A DNA stretch of 64,000 nucleotides from Amorphochlora amoebiformis (lineage: Eukaryota > Cercozoa > Chlorarachniophyceae): assembly GCA_054601695.1 (NCBI GenBank), contig BAAHQB010000331.1, forward strand, positions 124,001 through 188,000, given 5' to 3'. The notes beneath the pieces are model-generated. The model was given only the letters and a program-made list of their open reading frames with translations. It ran no database searches and was not told where the DNA came from. The position numbers and the translations under genes are program-made. The stretch's first letter is position 1, and each line of letters starts with the position of its first letter. Positions 1 to 47,373 of the stretch are shown here, piece by piece.

Positions 1-117
1 GTACATATGTCTATATCATATATATATATATATATATTTAAATATAAAGATCACCAATAAGTATATCCCTAATATGAATAATAAATATATTTATAAATAC
101 AAATATATATATATATG

Positions 118-203
<86 letters not shown>

Positions 204-270
204 AATATATATATATATAATATATAATATATAATATATGTAATCGTATTTACAAATATGTATAGGTTAC

Positions 271-10883
<10,613 letters not shown>

Positions 10884-11684
10884 GGTTTTCTAATCAAAAT
10901 CACTCTACAATTGGTCCATGCGTTCTTCTGATAGATACAGGGTGCAGAGCGGCTCGGAAGGCGTCCCCAAAGCCCTATCACCCCTGGAAAGTGGTGTTGG
11001 AAGCCGAATTGGGTACCGAATCTCCGGGGATCCACTGGCAGAAATCTCTGCAAATCCTGGAGCTCCCCGGATTCGATTAGGGCCCGAAATCCCGGGGAAT
11101 CCTCTCGAATCCCGGGGAATCCTCTCGAATCCCGGCCCGCAGTGCGCCTGTCTGGAGCCCGATGCTGAACGCAGGGAAGGTTGTCAGCAGAGGCCTGAGG
11201 ATCCACAGGCGTTTATTAGGTACTCATTATATTTTTATCGTATAATTTGTGTGTTCAAGCAACTTTTCTAAAATCGAAAAGCAGCAGGTGGGTCGAAGAG
11301 AGCGTTTTGCGAGGTTAAGGCCGAGGACAAGGAGGTATCCCTTGCTCACCTCACGAAATGCATTTTCTGCTCTTGTCCACACAACCAAGCCCTTACAATC
11401 CGAGATTAGCCACGCCGAGGTCAATACGGTACCCAGATGTCGTAGACTATCTGCGGGTATAAGAAGGCGGTGTGACAGCCCTGATGACCATGCACTTGTA
11501 TTAGGAGTCTGACTTAAATCCCGAAGCGAACGATACCTCTGTCGAGACACCGAATCAGAAAGATCCCAAGAGCGCTGGGGTCATCCTTACGCTTGAAAAT
11601 GGTTAGAGTACACCTCAACGTGGCCAACTGCTGGCTGCGTGAGTATGTCCACGTAAATATTTTCATAATCTTGACCGTGAGAGC
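10884..11684. promoter_or_regulatory. Head-to-head promoter region between TOR and the 601-aa gene
   Basis: About 800 bp of complex, relatively GC-rich sequence with no TA array. It holds a short tandem repeat rich in CCCGGGG (11085-11135) and a probable leader exon ending at 11639 before GTGAGT. No TATA box is convincing. Long open frames here (11206 to 10874 minus, 10918-11271 plus) have no recognisable protein and are probably chance, given the base composition. Confidence 0.5.
11085..11135. repeat. GC-rich 20-bp tandem repeat in the TOR head-to-head region
   Basis: Two and a half copies of CGAATCCCGGGGAATCCTCT, the first with one extra A. Confidence 0.85.
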
Positions 11685-12796
11685 ATGTATACTATCCGTG
11701 AAACCATGCATAAGGATTTGGTTGTTGATGGCTTGTTTAATTCAGGAAAGCTACCAATGTATGCTTTCCCACCTGAGGATCCTACCGAGAAAGAGGAACG
11801 CTTGAACAAGTTGAATGAGGAGACCGAAATGCTAAAGCTCGAGAACGAAGAGATCATCGAAGAAGATAAGAGGATTATTGCGTCGAACAAACAGGTGTGT
11901 GTTGAGATCGCCCCCCGCAACCAATATGAACATGTCTACATTACCAGAAGAGCATCGATGTGTGTTTAGAGATCCCGAAATCCCGCCTTACTCACACCTT
12001 CCATTTTTCAGGTATTGGAGGAAAGCAAAAAGTTTGAGAACCGAGACAAGGCCCTGGAGTTCGAGGATCGCCCTTTCAAGTCGAGAGAGGACGACCCGAA
12101 TCCCTTATCACCAAATACGATTGAATTGACGGAAAGCGTTGTCGAACGCATCGTCGAGCACGCCCGCTTCTTGCCCGACGACTATCTGGATGCTCGCCTT
12201 TTCCCGACCATGGCCGACAAGAGGACACATATGCAGGACCCCAACTACAATGAATTCGTGCTGTCGAAGATCAAAGAGAAGGCAAAGCCGCGCGTTCGGG
12301 GGGCAGAGCTGAGCGAGGATGAGGAAATCAAGCTCCATTTCGATGTCAAAGAACTCCCCGAGCTGGATGCATCAGAGACGAGAGATATGCGCGAACGGTT
12401 TAACCTCGATATCTACGACAACATCGAAAGGGTGCTCATCAAGGAGAAGTTTAATCCCAGTGCACGCAAGACGCAGGCCATGATGAGAATTGAAGCCAAT
12501 GAGCTCAAGGAGAAAGAACAGAAACGGACCGAATCCGAAAATCAGAGTATCTTTGATTATATAGAGGAGGAGACTATAATTGATTGGCCGAGACGTGTTC
12601 GAGAAATCGCGAGGAAGACCAATATCCGGTATTATGAGAGCCATATGCCGAATGGAGAGCTCGACTGGAGATTTAACGAGAGCTTGGCACCGATTACAGA
12701 AGATAATCAAGGTGACTTATATGTACATGTATGTATACGTGTTTGTATGTGGTTAACATAAATATATATATATATGTATATATATATATATTTATA

Positions 12797-12884
<88 letters not shown>

Positions 12885-13013
12885 CATATATATATATATA
12901 TATATGTAATATAACATATATACATATATATATATACATTAATATGTATACAATTATATACAGTTATGTGTATGGATGTGTTAATATATGTAGAATAACA
13001 AATGTTATGTATA

Positions 13014-13070
<57 letters not shown>

Positions 13071-13072
13071 GT

Positions 13073-13145
<73 letters not shown>

Positions 13146-13165
13146 TATTTATATATACACATATA

Positions 13166-13216
<51 letters not shown>

Positions 13217-13221
13217 ATATG

Positions 13222-13281
<60 letters not shown>

Positions 13282-13491
13282 ATATAAATATATATATAGA
13301 CATATATAAACATTATATATAAATGAATATATATATATATATATATATGTTGTAGGTATATATATATATATATATTACATATGAAGGAGAGCGACGGGGG
13401 GAAAGGGTGGGGGGAGAGGGTGGGGGAGAGGAGGGAAGAGCAACAGATAATTAGATGGTTAGCGATGAAAGGGGAAAGGAATAGTATATAA

Positions 13492-13580
<89 letters not shown>

Positions 13581-14598
13581 CATGTATGTATATAAATTAC
13601 ATGTAAATTCGTAAGTCCTCATAAATAATACATGCATAAATACAATACTCACGCACACATGTATGCACGCCGCAGACAAATTCTCAAAAACTGCATCCTA
13701 CACCGAGTTCGACGAGTTTCGCATGAAACACGGCATGGACGTCTACGAAGAGGATCTGGAGAACCCTTTCGCCCTTGACGAATACACCCTCGACTGCGAA
13801 GATGAGGACATGGAAGAGTTTGACTACTATGAGAACCAAACCCCTCTGCCCGTTCGAGCAGAGAATTTCCGTCTGAGCGGGATGACTCAGGAGGTCTTGT
13901 GGGCCCTCCACACCAAGAACAAGAAACGGTTCACGATCCGGCGGCTGGCCAAGCTGTTTGAGTTAACGAAAGAGCATGTGCAAGATGTCGTGGAATTGAA
14001 ACAAGAGGAAAAAGACAAGATCAAGAATGGTGAGCTGGTGTCGAACCTTGAGTGGCAGTTCGTGTACGATAATCCGGTTATCATTGAGAAGCAGCAGACT
14101 TCATCGGGGAAGACTATTTCGATAACCAATTCGAATGTGAGTATGAATGTATGTGTACGTATGTGTACACGTGCATATGTGTGTGTATTTATGTATGTGC
14201 ATGGACATAGTAATATATTATTTTTATGTATGTATATATATATATACATATATATATATATTTATATATATTATATACGTATATATATATATATATATAT
14301 AGATATATATTTGTGTGTCTGTGTTTGTACACACAATATGCATATAAATATCTTACACAGCCTAGTAAGTGGGATCTCGGATTATTTGACAAGGATGATG
14401 AGATGTTCGAAGGTCCATTTGCAAAGTGGATACACACTCAATATCCCTTCTGGCGGGACACGGCGAGCCAACTTGAGGTCAGTGACCCCTTGTAGATTAG
14501 GGTTAGGCTTGGAATTGGAGTTTCGTTAGGATGAGGCTAGAGTTATTGTTATTGTCAATACTGAGTAAGTGTAGGTTGAGATCCTGGAGATAAGGTTA

Positions 14599-14655
<57 letters not shown>

Positions 14656-14712
14656 TCAAATACATATATATATATACATATATTTATTCAAATACATACA
14701 TATATATATATA

Positions 14713-14763
<51 letters not shown>

Positions 14764-14848
14764 ATAACATATATACACACACATATATATGTATGTATTT
14801 ATATGCATATACACAGATATATATATATATATATACATACACACATGC

Positions 14849-14916
<68 letters not shown>

Positions 14917-15224
14917 ATATATATTACACACACATATATATTATATATATGTTAATATGTAGATACATATATATATATATGTGTGTGTTAATATGTAGAT
15001 ATATATGTATATATATTACAAGATATATGTATATACATATACATATGTACATACATATACGTGTATATGTTGTATAATTATATATGCAATGTAAATACAA
15101 AATATTTACATATATACAAATATATCCACACACATGTATCCATACATGTATATATGTATATTTATATTCACATATACTTTATCAAATATACATATGTACA
15201 CATAAATATGAATATATATTATAA

Positions 15225-15255
<31 letters not shown>

Positions 15256-15265
15256 AATATATATG

Positions 15266-15304
<39 letters not shown>

Positions 15305-15448
15305 ATATATATAAATATGTATATATTTATTTATTTATTTATTTATGTACATATATATATACACGTATGTACACATACATATATACATACACATCTGTAC
15401 ACATATAACACACACATATAATATATATATATAGGTATATATATATAT

Positions 15449-15504
<56 letters not shown>

Positions 15505-15512
15505 CATATATA

Positions 15513-15575
<63 letters not shown>

Positions 15576-15597
15576 ATCTAACATTATACACACACAC

Positions 15598-15641
<44 letters not shown>

Positions 15642-15856
15642 ATATATATATATACATACACAAACATATACACACATAATATATAATTTATATGCATATA
15701 TATTGAATAATATACATATATATATATACGGTATAGAAATAAATATATCAAGGAATGCATTTTTGCCTATTACAACTTCGTGTTCTAAACCTATCCGTAT
15801 AACCTAAAGGTGGATGAAATCAATATCGACAAGTACAAAGGTAGCCTATCGGTCTT

Positions 15857-15897
<41 letters not shown>

Positions 15898-15965
15898 ATA
15901 TAATATAATATATAATATATTTATATATATATTATATACATATTATATATAAACATATACATATG

Positions 15966-15999
<34 letters not shown>

Positions 16000-16387
16000 T
16001 ATATGTATATGTATATATTAGTAATAACATATATATCCTTAACCAATATCCCAAAAATATTGCCAGAAAATCTCACACAAACTCGAAAACCTAACCACAG
16101 CATACGACGCGATTCGTATTAAGTACAATAAGGACTTGGTTCGGCCAAACAAGGCTATGGTCGACCACGCCACCTCTCTCGTGCCAGGTGCTATCATAGA
16201 CATGCCCAGGAGCACAAAATCCCGCAGCTCCTACGTTTTTACCGACCTGACCGAGAGGAAGCACAAGCTCTTTAAGATATTCGTGCGCGAAAAGATGGGA
16301 CGAATGCGTAACGGAAGCGTACTTGAGCGCCATAGGGCTCTCATAGAGGAGCTCCCTACAAAGAAGTTGCGGATTGGCGTGTTGTAA
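11685..16387 (+). CDS. Unidentified 601-aa charged protein
   Basis: Exons 11685-11894, 12012-12711, 13676-14136, 14361-14477, 15810-15840 and 16101-16387 join in phase to 602 codons ending in TAA. The 31-nt micro-exon ([10 protein letters not shown]) is needed to keep frame. The N-terminal 75 residues are Glu/Lys-rich and look coiled-coil ([20 protein letters not shown]). Residues about 340-410 begin with an acidic run ([13 protein letters not shown]) and then have [18 protein letters not shown], which reads like the helix-turn-helix of mitochondrial translation or respiration regulators (neugrin/EMR type); this is only a resemblance. The C-terminus is basic ([15 protein letters not shown]). 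The start is the first in-frame ATG (second at 11709). A plausible leader intron (donor GTGAGT at 11640, acceptor at 11680-11681) lies just upstream. It shares a head-to-head promoter with TOR. I do not recognise the family; a mitochondrial ribosome-associated role is a guess. Confidence 0.75.
13396..13426 (+). other. G-quadruplex motif in an intron
   Basis: Runs of 6, 3, 6, 3 and 5 G separated by 1-3 bases on the sense strand of the intron at 12712-13675, inside a longer purine tract. Confidence 0.6.
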
Positions 16388-16707
16388 TTTGTGACTTGAA
16401 TCAACTCATCTGAACTGTTGTAATAGGCCAATTTCAGGACTTATTATTAAGCTAGTTAAATCTAAAAACATTTCAATAATATCTACATCCGTACGTACTA
16501 CAATGTGGTTAGACGCTTTATTCAGGCCTATCACACCTAGTGACCTGGAGTCTTGATGTGGGAGATAGTCTAGATAATCTTGGATCATGATCAACTCTCA
16601 TGTGTATATATCTAGTAAAAAACCTTAGTCATGACCGTGGCCTTGTAGATTCGGTCATTACTAGCATCTAGAGCATTAGCATATGTTACACTATCATATG
16701 ATAATAT

Positions 16708-16780
<73 letters not shown>

Positions 16781-16896
16781 ATAAATATATGTATTATAAA
16801 ATTATATATATATATATACACACATATACTAGTATATATCATAATAATTATATTTTTACATCATGATATATACATATATCATAGTAATATTATATA

Positions 16897-16942
<46 letters not shown>

Positions 16943-17108
16943 ATCATGATATGTCTGTACAATCTACTGTTTGCCGGGACCACTCAGTGACCTCGATACT
17001 TGTCACGATCACCAATCCGACTCACCTCTTCCAACCTTCAGCACATACACACAAAATGTAGATTCTGCAGAGTGCTATTCTACTAATGATTACAGTATTA
17101 GTCCAGCC
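16388..17108. other. Intergenic tail, CTAG-rich, with one TA array
   Basis: Lies after the TAA at 16385-16387. About eight CTAG tetramers occur, mostly as CTAGT or TCTAG, with TA arrays at about 16708-16768 and 16901-16931. The stretch from 16967 is open in the frame of the next gene and may be its 5' coding or leader sequence. Confidence 0.5.
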
Positions 17109-17738
17109 ATGAGACCCATTCATGCGGATCATTTCAAGCTACTAGTAGCTACGTATGTGTAATCGGTGTAACTGTGCAAATCATAAATGTGGTATTATAT
17201 TCATTTATGTTTTAGCTGACAAGCATCTGGTCAGAAGCAATCTGTCACAAACAACTGGTCACAATCTTGTCCACGTGTAGCGTAACGTGACACAGCAGCT
17301 AGTCACGAGCTGTCACACTCGGTGGTCATCCTTTCGATTCCTTAACACCGGCAAGAAGATGCGTGATGCCTTTGTCTCGTTCATCCTACACCCTCTTTTC
17401 CTCCTCAAACAGGCTGTGATTGTTCTACTGGTACGCATTTGATGTTTAATTGTGGGAAAATAAGGGCAGGAAGGAGCAAATTTTAGAATGGGCCTATGAT
17501 TTTGAAATGTCAATTTATTCAACCACCGAACACTCAATAGGCCCTCATTATCGCTATCGTTCCGTTCCTCGTTCGAAGCGTTCAAGGCAAGCCCCTGAAT
17601 CTCAAAAAATTCCGACCGATTTTTCAGTTTCTGGAGGTAAGTACCAATTCGAATTGTTTTTGTGTCGAGTGTCAGATTCCGAATTGCAACTTACATTTTA
17701 CGAAAGAATGTGGAAAAATCGGCTATTTTAAAATCAGC

Positions 17739-17792
<54 letters not shown>

Positions 17793-17799
17793 ATGTGTA

Positions 17800-17851
<52 letters not shown>

Positions 17852-17911
17852 CATGTGAGTATTTATGCACGTATACATGTATGTATGTATGCATATGTAT
17901 GCATGTATTTT

Positions 17912-17955
<44 letters not shown>

Positions 17956-17983
17956 ATATATAATATTTACGATATTTGCATAC

Positions 17984-18021
<38 letters not shown>

Positions 18022-18057
18022 GTGTGTATAAATATACTATGCATGTAAAAATATAGC

Positions 18058-18113
<56 letters not shown>

Positions 18114-18129
18114 ATTTACTTACATATAT

Positions 18130-18173
<44 letters not shown>

Positions 18174-18256
18174 TATAATACTATGTATATATATATATAT
18201 ATAACATATATATATAATATTTATGTGTGTGTGTATATATTTATACATACATATAT

Positions 18257-18304
<48 letters not shown>

Positions 18305-18308
18305 GAAA

Positions 18309-18367
<59 letters not shown>

Positions 18368-18385
18368 CGCGTGTTGAACATATCA

Positions 18386-18433
<48 letters not shown>

Positions 18434-18520
18434 GCATATTAAAGAATATATATATATATATATATAATGTATATAAACATAGACACATATAACATATATA
18501 TACATATATGTATTTATATG

Positions 18521-18558
<38 letters not shown>

Positions 18559-18702
18559 TATATACTCATTTGTCAGCCATTACCACTGGGAAAGCACCTC
18601 TTCTCATTCATGGTAAATTTTTATTATTATTACTTGTCATCTATATATAAACATATATATATATATATATGTGTGTGTGTATATATATATATAATATATG
18701 TG

Positions 18703-18758
<56 letters not shown>

Positions 18759-18869
18759 GTACACATTGTACACCTTTGCATACGTTTCGTATATCATATT
18801 TATAATAAATATATGTATTATATGCATAATATATATATATATGTGTGTGTGTGTATGTATATATATGTG

Positions 18870-18902
<33 letters not shown>

Positions 18903-19009
18903 CTTTGGTAAAAATGCACATACATATACAAAATAATGAATATATATACATATATATACACATAAATACATATACATATATATATATAATATATGTACAT
19001 ATTTTTTTA

Positions 19010-19052
<43 letters not shown>

Positions 19053-19234
19053 TACACATAAACACATATATATAAAATTACACATGTGTATTACATTCAC
19101 GCACATGCATGTATATACACACATGCGTACAGGTAGGAAGTGTGGGATAGATCAGGGTTGCTATAGGGTTACGACTTGTGTTACGGATTCGTATTCTGTG
19201 GTTAGGGTTCGCTTGGCGGAAACTAGAGATAATT

Positions 19235-19272
<38 letters not shown>

Positions 19273-19355
19273 CATAACGAACTATATGTAATGTATATAC
19301 ATATATATATATATATAAATAAGCATATATTATAATAAACCTGAGTACGACAAAG

Positions 19356-19405
<50 letters not shown>

Positions 19406-19652
19406 CATACGAATATGTAGGTGGGTCTGTTCGCACCTTATACAGGTACAATAGAAGCACATGTCGAGAGGTTTGAAGCCCATGAGGTCGAGATATCTAT
19501 GGAAGATCAGTAAGTGCCCTCTCATTAATTCTTTTTCTCTTGCTACTCTGTTCTCTTCTCTCTTATTTCTTGTCTTCTGTCTTATCTCTTCTCTCTTCTC
19601 TTCTCTCTTCACTCCACATATAAAGGCCTTGAAGCATAAGATAGTGTAATAT

Positions 19653-19734
<82 letters not shown>

Positions 19735-20082
19735 TATGTATGTATATATTGAGGCCTTGGATAGGAAATCCATCATATAACATTAAAAATGTATTACAAA
19801 GGAAATCCATACCAAGTAAATAGAATATGCGATATGTAAAGTCCTTTTAAACGAAACCCAAACATAACATGAGAAATATATACTGAGAAATATATACTGA
19901 CACATATACAGGCCTTGGAAACGAAATCCATACCAAAGCATTCATTTTATCGCATTGGCAAATTTGGGCGAATTTACGACTGTTTTGTCCGCATTGTCCG
20001 TCATGCAAGGAATGAAAGGGGGTGATGGAAATATTTCTGTTATATTTTTTATGTGTATTTTTAGTTATAAGTGTATATATAA

Positions 20083-20134
<52 letters not shown>

Positions 20135-20198
20135 GTCTATATTTTATGATCATTTTTTATGCTTATGCCAAATACAAGAGTATATACATATATAATAT

Positions 20199-20235
<37 letters not shown>

Positions 20236-20559
20236 CATAACATATGTATTATATACATATACTTACATATATGAGTGTAGATTTACACTGTGTAACATCA
20301 GATGTGTATAACACGTATTTATATATATATATATACATACATACATATATATATATATACACATACGCATAATTTTCTTCGTACCCAAGATATTTACACA
20401 TCAATGGATATATATATATATAATATATGATATGTATAATATTCTTCATACCACAGATATTTAGAATATATACACACCAGTTCGAGGTATCCCCATCAGC
20501 CTCAACATATCATGCACTAAAAAGGTTCACCTACCAATGTATATGTATGTATGCGTATA

Positions 20560-20600
<41 letters not shown>

Positions 20601-20979
20601 GTATATATATAATATATATATATATTATATGTTTATATATACATATATATACATATATATATATATGAATATATATATATATATATATATTCCACCATAT
20701 ACGTATAATAGAAATAAATAAATAAATATAAATATATATATATATATATTCCACACATATATGTATAATAGAAATAAATAAAAAAATATTTATACATAAA
20801 TATATATATATATAGTAAACATATAACCCTAACCTAACTCGTCATAACTCTCACCATAGTCCTAACTATCCTTAAACCCTATCTCACACTACAGGCACGT
20901 GGCACTGTGTACTGTGTGAGTAACGTTGGTGATTTGGAAGAAAAACTACTCAAATTAGAGGGGAAACAGGAGATCGATG

Positions 20980-21057
<78 letters not shown>

Positions 21058-21070
21058 ATATATGTATGTA

Positions 21071-21117
<47 letters not shown>

Positions 21118-21256
21118 ATTATGATATATATATATATATACTTCAAGAGTCACGATATATAATATACATGTATCAAATGAACCTATATACCATGTAAATA
21201 TTCCTTTAGAATTCACGTGGTTTGCATGTATGTGTCACGGTGTGCCTTCTATGTAC

Positions 21257-21301
<45 letters not shown>

Positions 21302-21360
21302 TATGTATATATATAAAAAATTATATATATATAATATATTATATATATATATAAAATATA

Positions 21361-21435
<75 letters not shown>

Positions 21436-21588
21436 TATATACATATATATATAATATATATATACATCTAACAATGTATATATATATAGAGTACATATAT
21501 CTCTAGTACATACATGTTTATGTATATGTATGTACATATTATATATACATATCTCTATATGTATATACAGAGCAAATATCGATTATCT
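17109..21588 (+). CDS. Unidentified multi-exon gene (one junction unresolved)
   Basis: Proposed exons: 17109-17156, 17216-17281, 17356-17430, 17465-17636, 18577-18612, 19133-19200, 19421-19509, 19912-20038, 20457-20538, 20895-20978, 21571-21588. All borders are GT-AG; phases agree except between 20538 and 20895, where a small exon must be missing or a border is wrong. Exon 17465-17636 holds [19 protein letters not shown] followed by [12 protein letters not shown], faintly like the TFIIS central domain pattern (IE..IY...YR.RVRS), but no TFIIS zinc ribbon follows, so I do not assign it. The frame is open upstream to about 16971, so the true start may lie 5' of the chosen ATG. It sits in tandem after the previous gene and ends tail-to-tail with the SUMO protease. 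Introns after 17636 carry TA arrays; the first three are 34-74 nt, and the 34-nt one would be unusually short. Confidence 0.45.
19623..19785. repeat. Two partial copies of the start of exon 19912-20038
   Basis: AGGCCTTGAAGCATAAG (19623) and AGGCCTTGGATAGGAAATCC (19752) resemble the exon start AGGCCTTGGAAACGAAATCC at 19910, each keeping an AG acceptor. Confidence 0.65.
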
Positions 21589-22233
21589 TAAACTACACTG
21601 TTAGATTGAAGGCAAGATTATGGACGCGTCTCGTAAAGTCCAGATTGCCACGGTGACAGTGACGATGAGCTTCCAGAAGATGAGTTCGGAGAGTAAAAAG
21701 ACAAAGTGACTCTCTTACTAGCCTAGTTCAATTGTAAACGGCCGTACGTACTGATGTAGTGACATATTTACGTACCTTGAAATGAAGTCTACTCACGTTT
21801 CTCACCCTATATCTGGTATATCTAGGTATGAAATTTAGCTAGTAATTCTAGTAGTTACTAGAGTTAGCTGTGTCTAACTCACTTCTAGACTTATGATATA
21901 ATACAAAAATGGTGGGCTAGTCATCATGAGTCGAAAATTACACTAGTTCTAGTAGTTGCTACTATCACTAGTAAGCTTAGATCTAGTAGACTTTAGTATA
22001 ATCTAGAATAATGCTCACTGGATTTAGCGTATCATGAATTTTTTAGTATAGCTTCTAGAACTTTATATCTGCTAAAGTTCCAGTGCGATTCATCATTGGC
22101 ACAGCTCTAAATTAGCCGTCTAATGTGTTATAATTATACTAAGTGTTCTAGTATGACCAGTGTCAGTGCAATATCTAGAATACCAGTCCGGGACGCTCAG
22201 AGTTAACGCTTGATGAGAATAACTCACTGAGCA
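21589..22233. other. Tail-to-tail intergenic region, strongly CTAG-rich
   Basis: Separates the 3' ends of the unidentified plus gene and the SUMO protease. I count 16 CTAG tetramers between 21709 and 22180, where roughly two are expected by chance. No TA array and no coding signal, apart from a possible acidic alternative C-terminus for the upstream gene (DDELPEDEFGE, ending at 21696). Confidence 0.6.
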
Positions 22234-28892
<6,659 letters not shown>

Positions 28893-29233
28893 GAAGAACG
28901 GACATGAGGGGTAAAAGGCTGATTCACGTGGGTTCAGCTCACTTGTACATCCACGAGTGCATGTAGTTAGACAGAGATTTCAAAATCCTCTTGGGCTTCA
29001 CATCTACAGCATCCGTAGAGGGTCTACGGCGCTTTTTACCCCGAATAATCCACATTTCTGTTCCCCGTCACGCGGGTATGCACCCGGCTGGACCAGGCCG
29101 CGCGGTTTGCGATATGGAGACAGTAAGAGCCCTCCTCACAAATTCTCACCGGGATTAAAAACAAATCACGGGGTTACTTTAGCGCAATTGAGAATCTCCA
29201 GTGAATCTCGAATGGGCGCGGTGCTTGGATAGG
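28893..29233. promoter_or_regulatory. Head-to-head promoter between the SUMO protease and the CHD-like gene
   Basis: A 341-bp stretch of balanced composition without TA array or CTAG cluster. No convincing ORF. Divergent starts on both sides imply that core promoters for both genes lie here. Confidence 0.5.
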
Positions 29234-45599
<16,366 letters not shown>

Positions 45600-45682
45600 A
45601 TATACGTGTGTGCGTATGGTGGAAAAATTAAAATTCGTGAAGTTAGATCATAGTATGCAGCAGTAGCCATATCTATTTCGAT

Positions 45683-45723
<41 letters not shown>

Positions 45724-46156
45724 AGTGTATATCAGTATTATATACTTTTAAATTTGTATCATGATCTAATTTTTACAAACTACTAGACCAGTGAAGTCCT
45801 GGTAATATTTCTAGTATTTCTATATATACCGTATGACTAGTACTAGTAGTATATAGATTAATGATGTTATTGAGTCTATGTGTTTTATCTAGTTTATGTA
45901 CGACATATATATATATATATATTTTTATATATATGTGTGTGTGTATACATATACACATGTACATGTGTGTGTGTGTATTATATATGTACAATATTTTAAA
46001 TTTCTGAAGTTTACTACAGTATAAATCATATGCAAACACATTTTATGTATATGTATTACATATTATACCATATTACACATGTGCATATAATATAAACATA
46101 CTAGTATATGTTAATATGTATATATACATATATCTATAGAAATACGTTAACACGTG

Positions 46157-46187
<31 letters not shown>

Positions 46188-46199
46188 CCACACACACAC

Positions 46200-46243
<44 letters not shown>

Positions 46244-46287
46244 TATAATCTAGATAATATCTAGAACATGATAGAGTCATGATCTGC

Positions 46288-46357
<70 letters not shown>

Positions 46358-46361
46358 CATA

Positions 46362-46416
<55 letters not shown>

Positions 46417-46421
46417 ATATA

Positions 46422-46501
<80 letters not shown>

Positions 46502-46519
46502 ATACATATATATATTATT

Positions 46520-46588
<69 letters not shown>

Positions 46589-46591
46589 TTA

Positions 46592-46638
<47 letters not shown>

Positions 46639-46716
46639 TATTATATATATATATATATATATAATACATGTATATATAGTTTCACATGTACGTATTTATA
46701 TATATATATATATATA

Positions 46717-46772
<56 letters not shown>

Positions 46773-46920
46773 AACATATAAAATATATATATATTCCATA
46801 ATTTAGACATATGAATACAAGTTCGTATATTCATATATTAAAAAGATAGATAAATCCTTTCATATTAAATATATGCATTATATTTATAAATTTTGTGTAA
46901 CACACATACACACACACACA

Positions 46921-46983
<63 letters not shown>

Positions 46984-47373
46984 TATTATATATATATATA
47001 TATAGTATATTATATATATATATATATATATTATACATATACATACTTTTATATTTCCAACACATTCTGAACACCCTCAAGTTATCGTAATACCGTTACG
47101 GTCGTGTCGAGTCGTTGAGTTTAATCAACAGTGAAGGTATGAGGAGCGCATGCGAAACAAGCGTAATTGTACAGACACAGACACTATGACGATGACTGTC
47201 ATCGCGTCAGGCCCAATTACTTCTCAGGGCAGTCGTGTTTGCCCAGCTTTATCCTGAGAAACATCATTATCTTCAGACGATGTAGACAAAGAGGAAATCA
47301 GGAATAGAAAACATTCAGCAGGGAGGATTAAGGAAAAAAAATAGGGGTTTTGATTTAACTCGTTAGATTGATC
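45600..47373. other. Tail-to-tail intergenic region: CTAG-rich part, TA arrays, then complex sequence
   Basis: From 45720 to 46260 about ten CTAG tetramers occur (CTAGTACTAGTAG near 45838). TA arrays fill about 46156-46780 and 46924-47030. From 47060 to 47373 the sequence is complex but shows no coding exon; it is probably the RPL12 3' region. Confidence 0.55.

Noticed and set aside
16951-17160. tRNA or small RNA gene in the complex stretch between array blocks
   Set aside because: No cloverleaf or A/B-box pair could be built by eye; the segment is open in the frame of the downstream gene instead.
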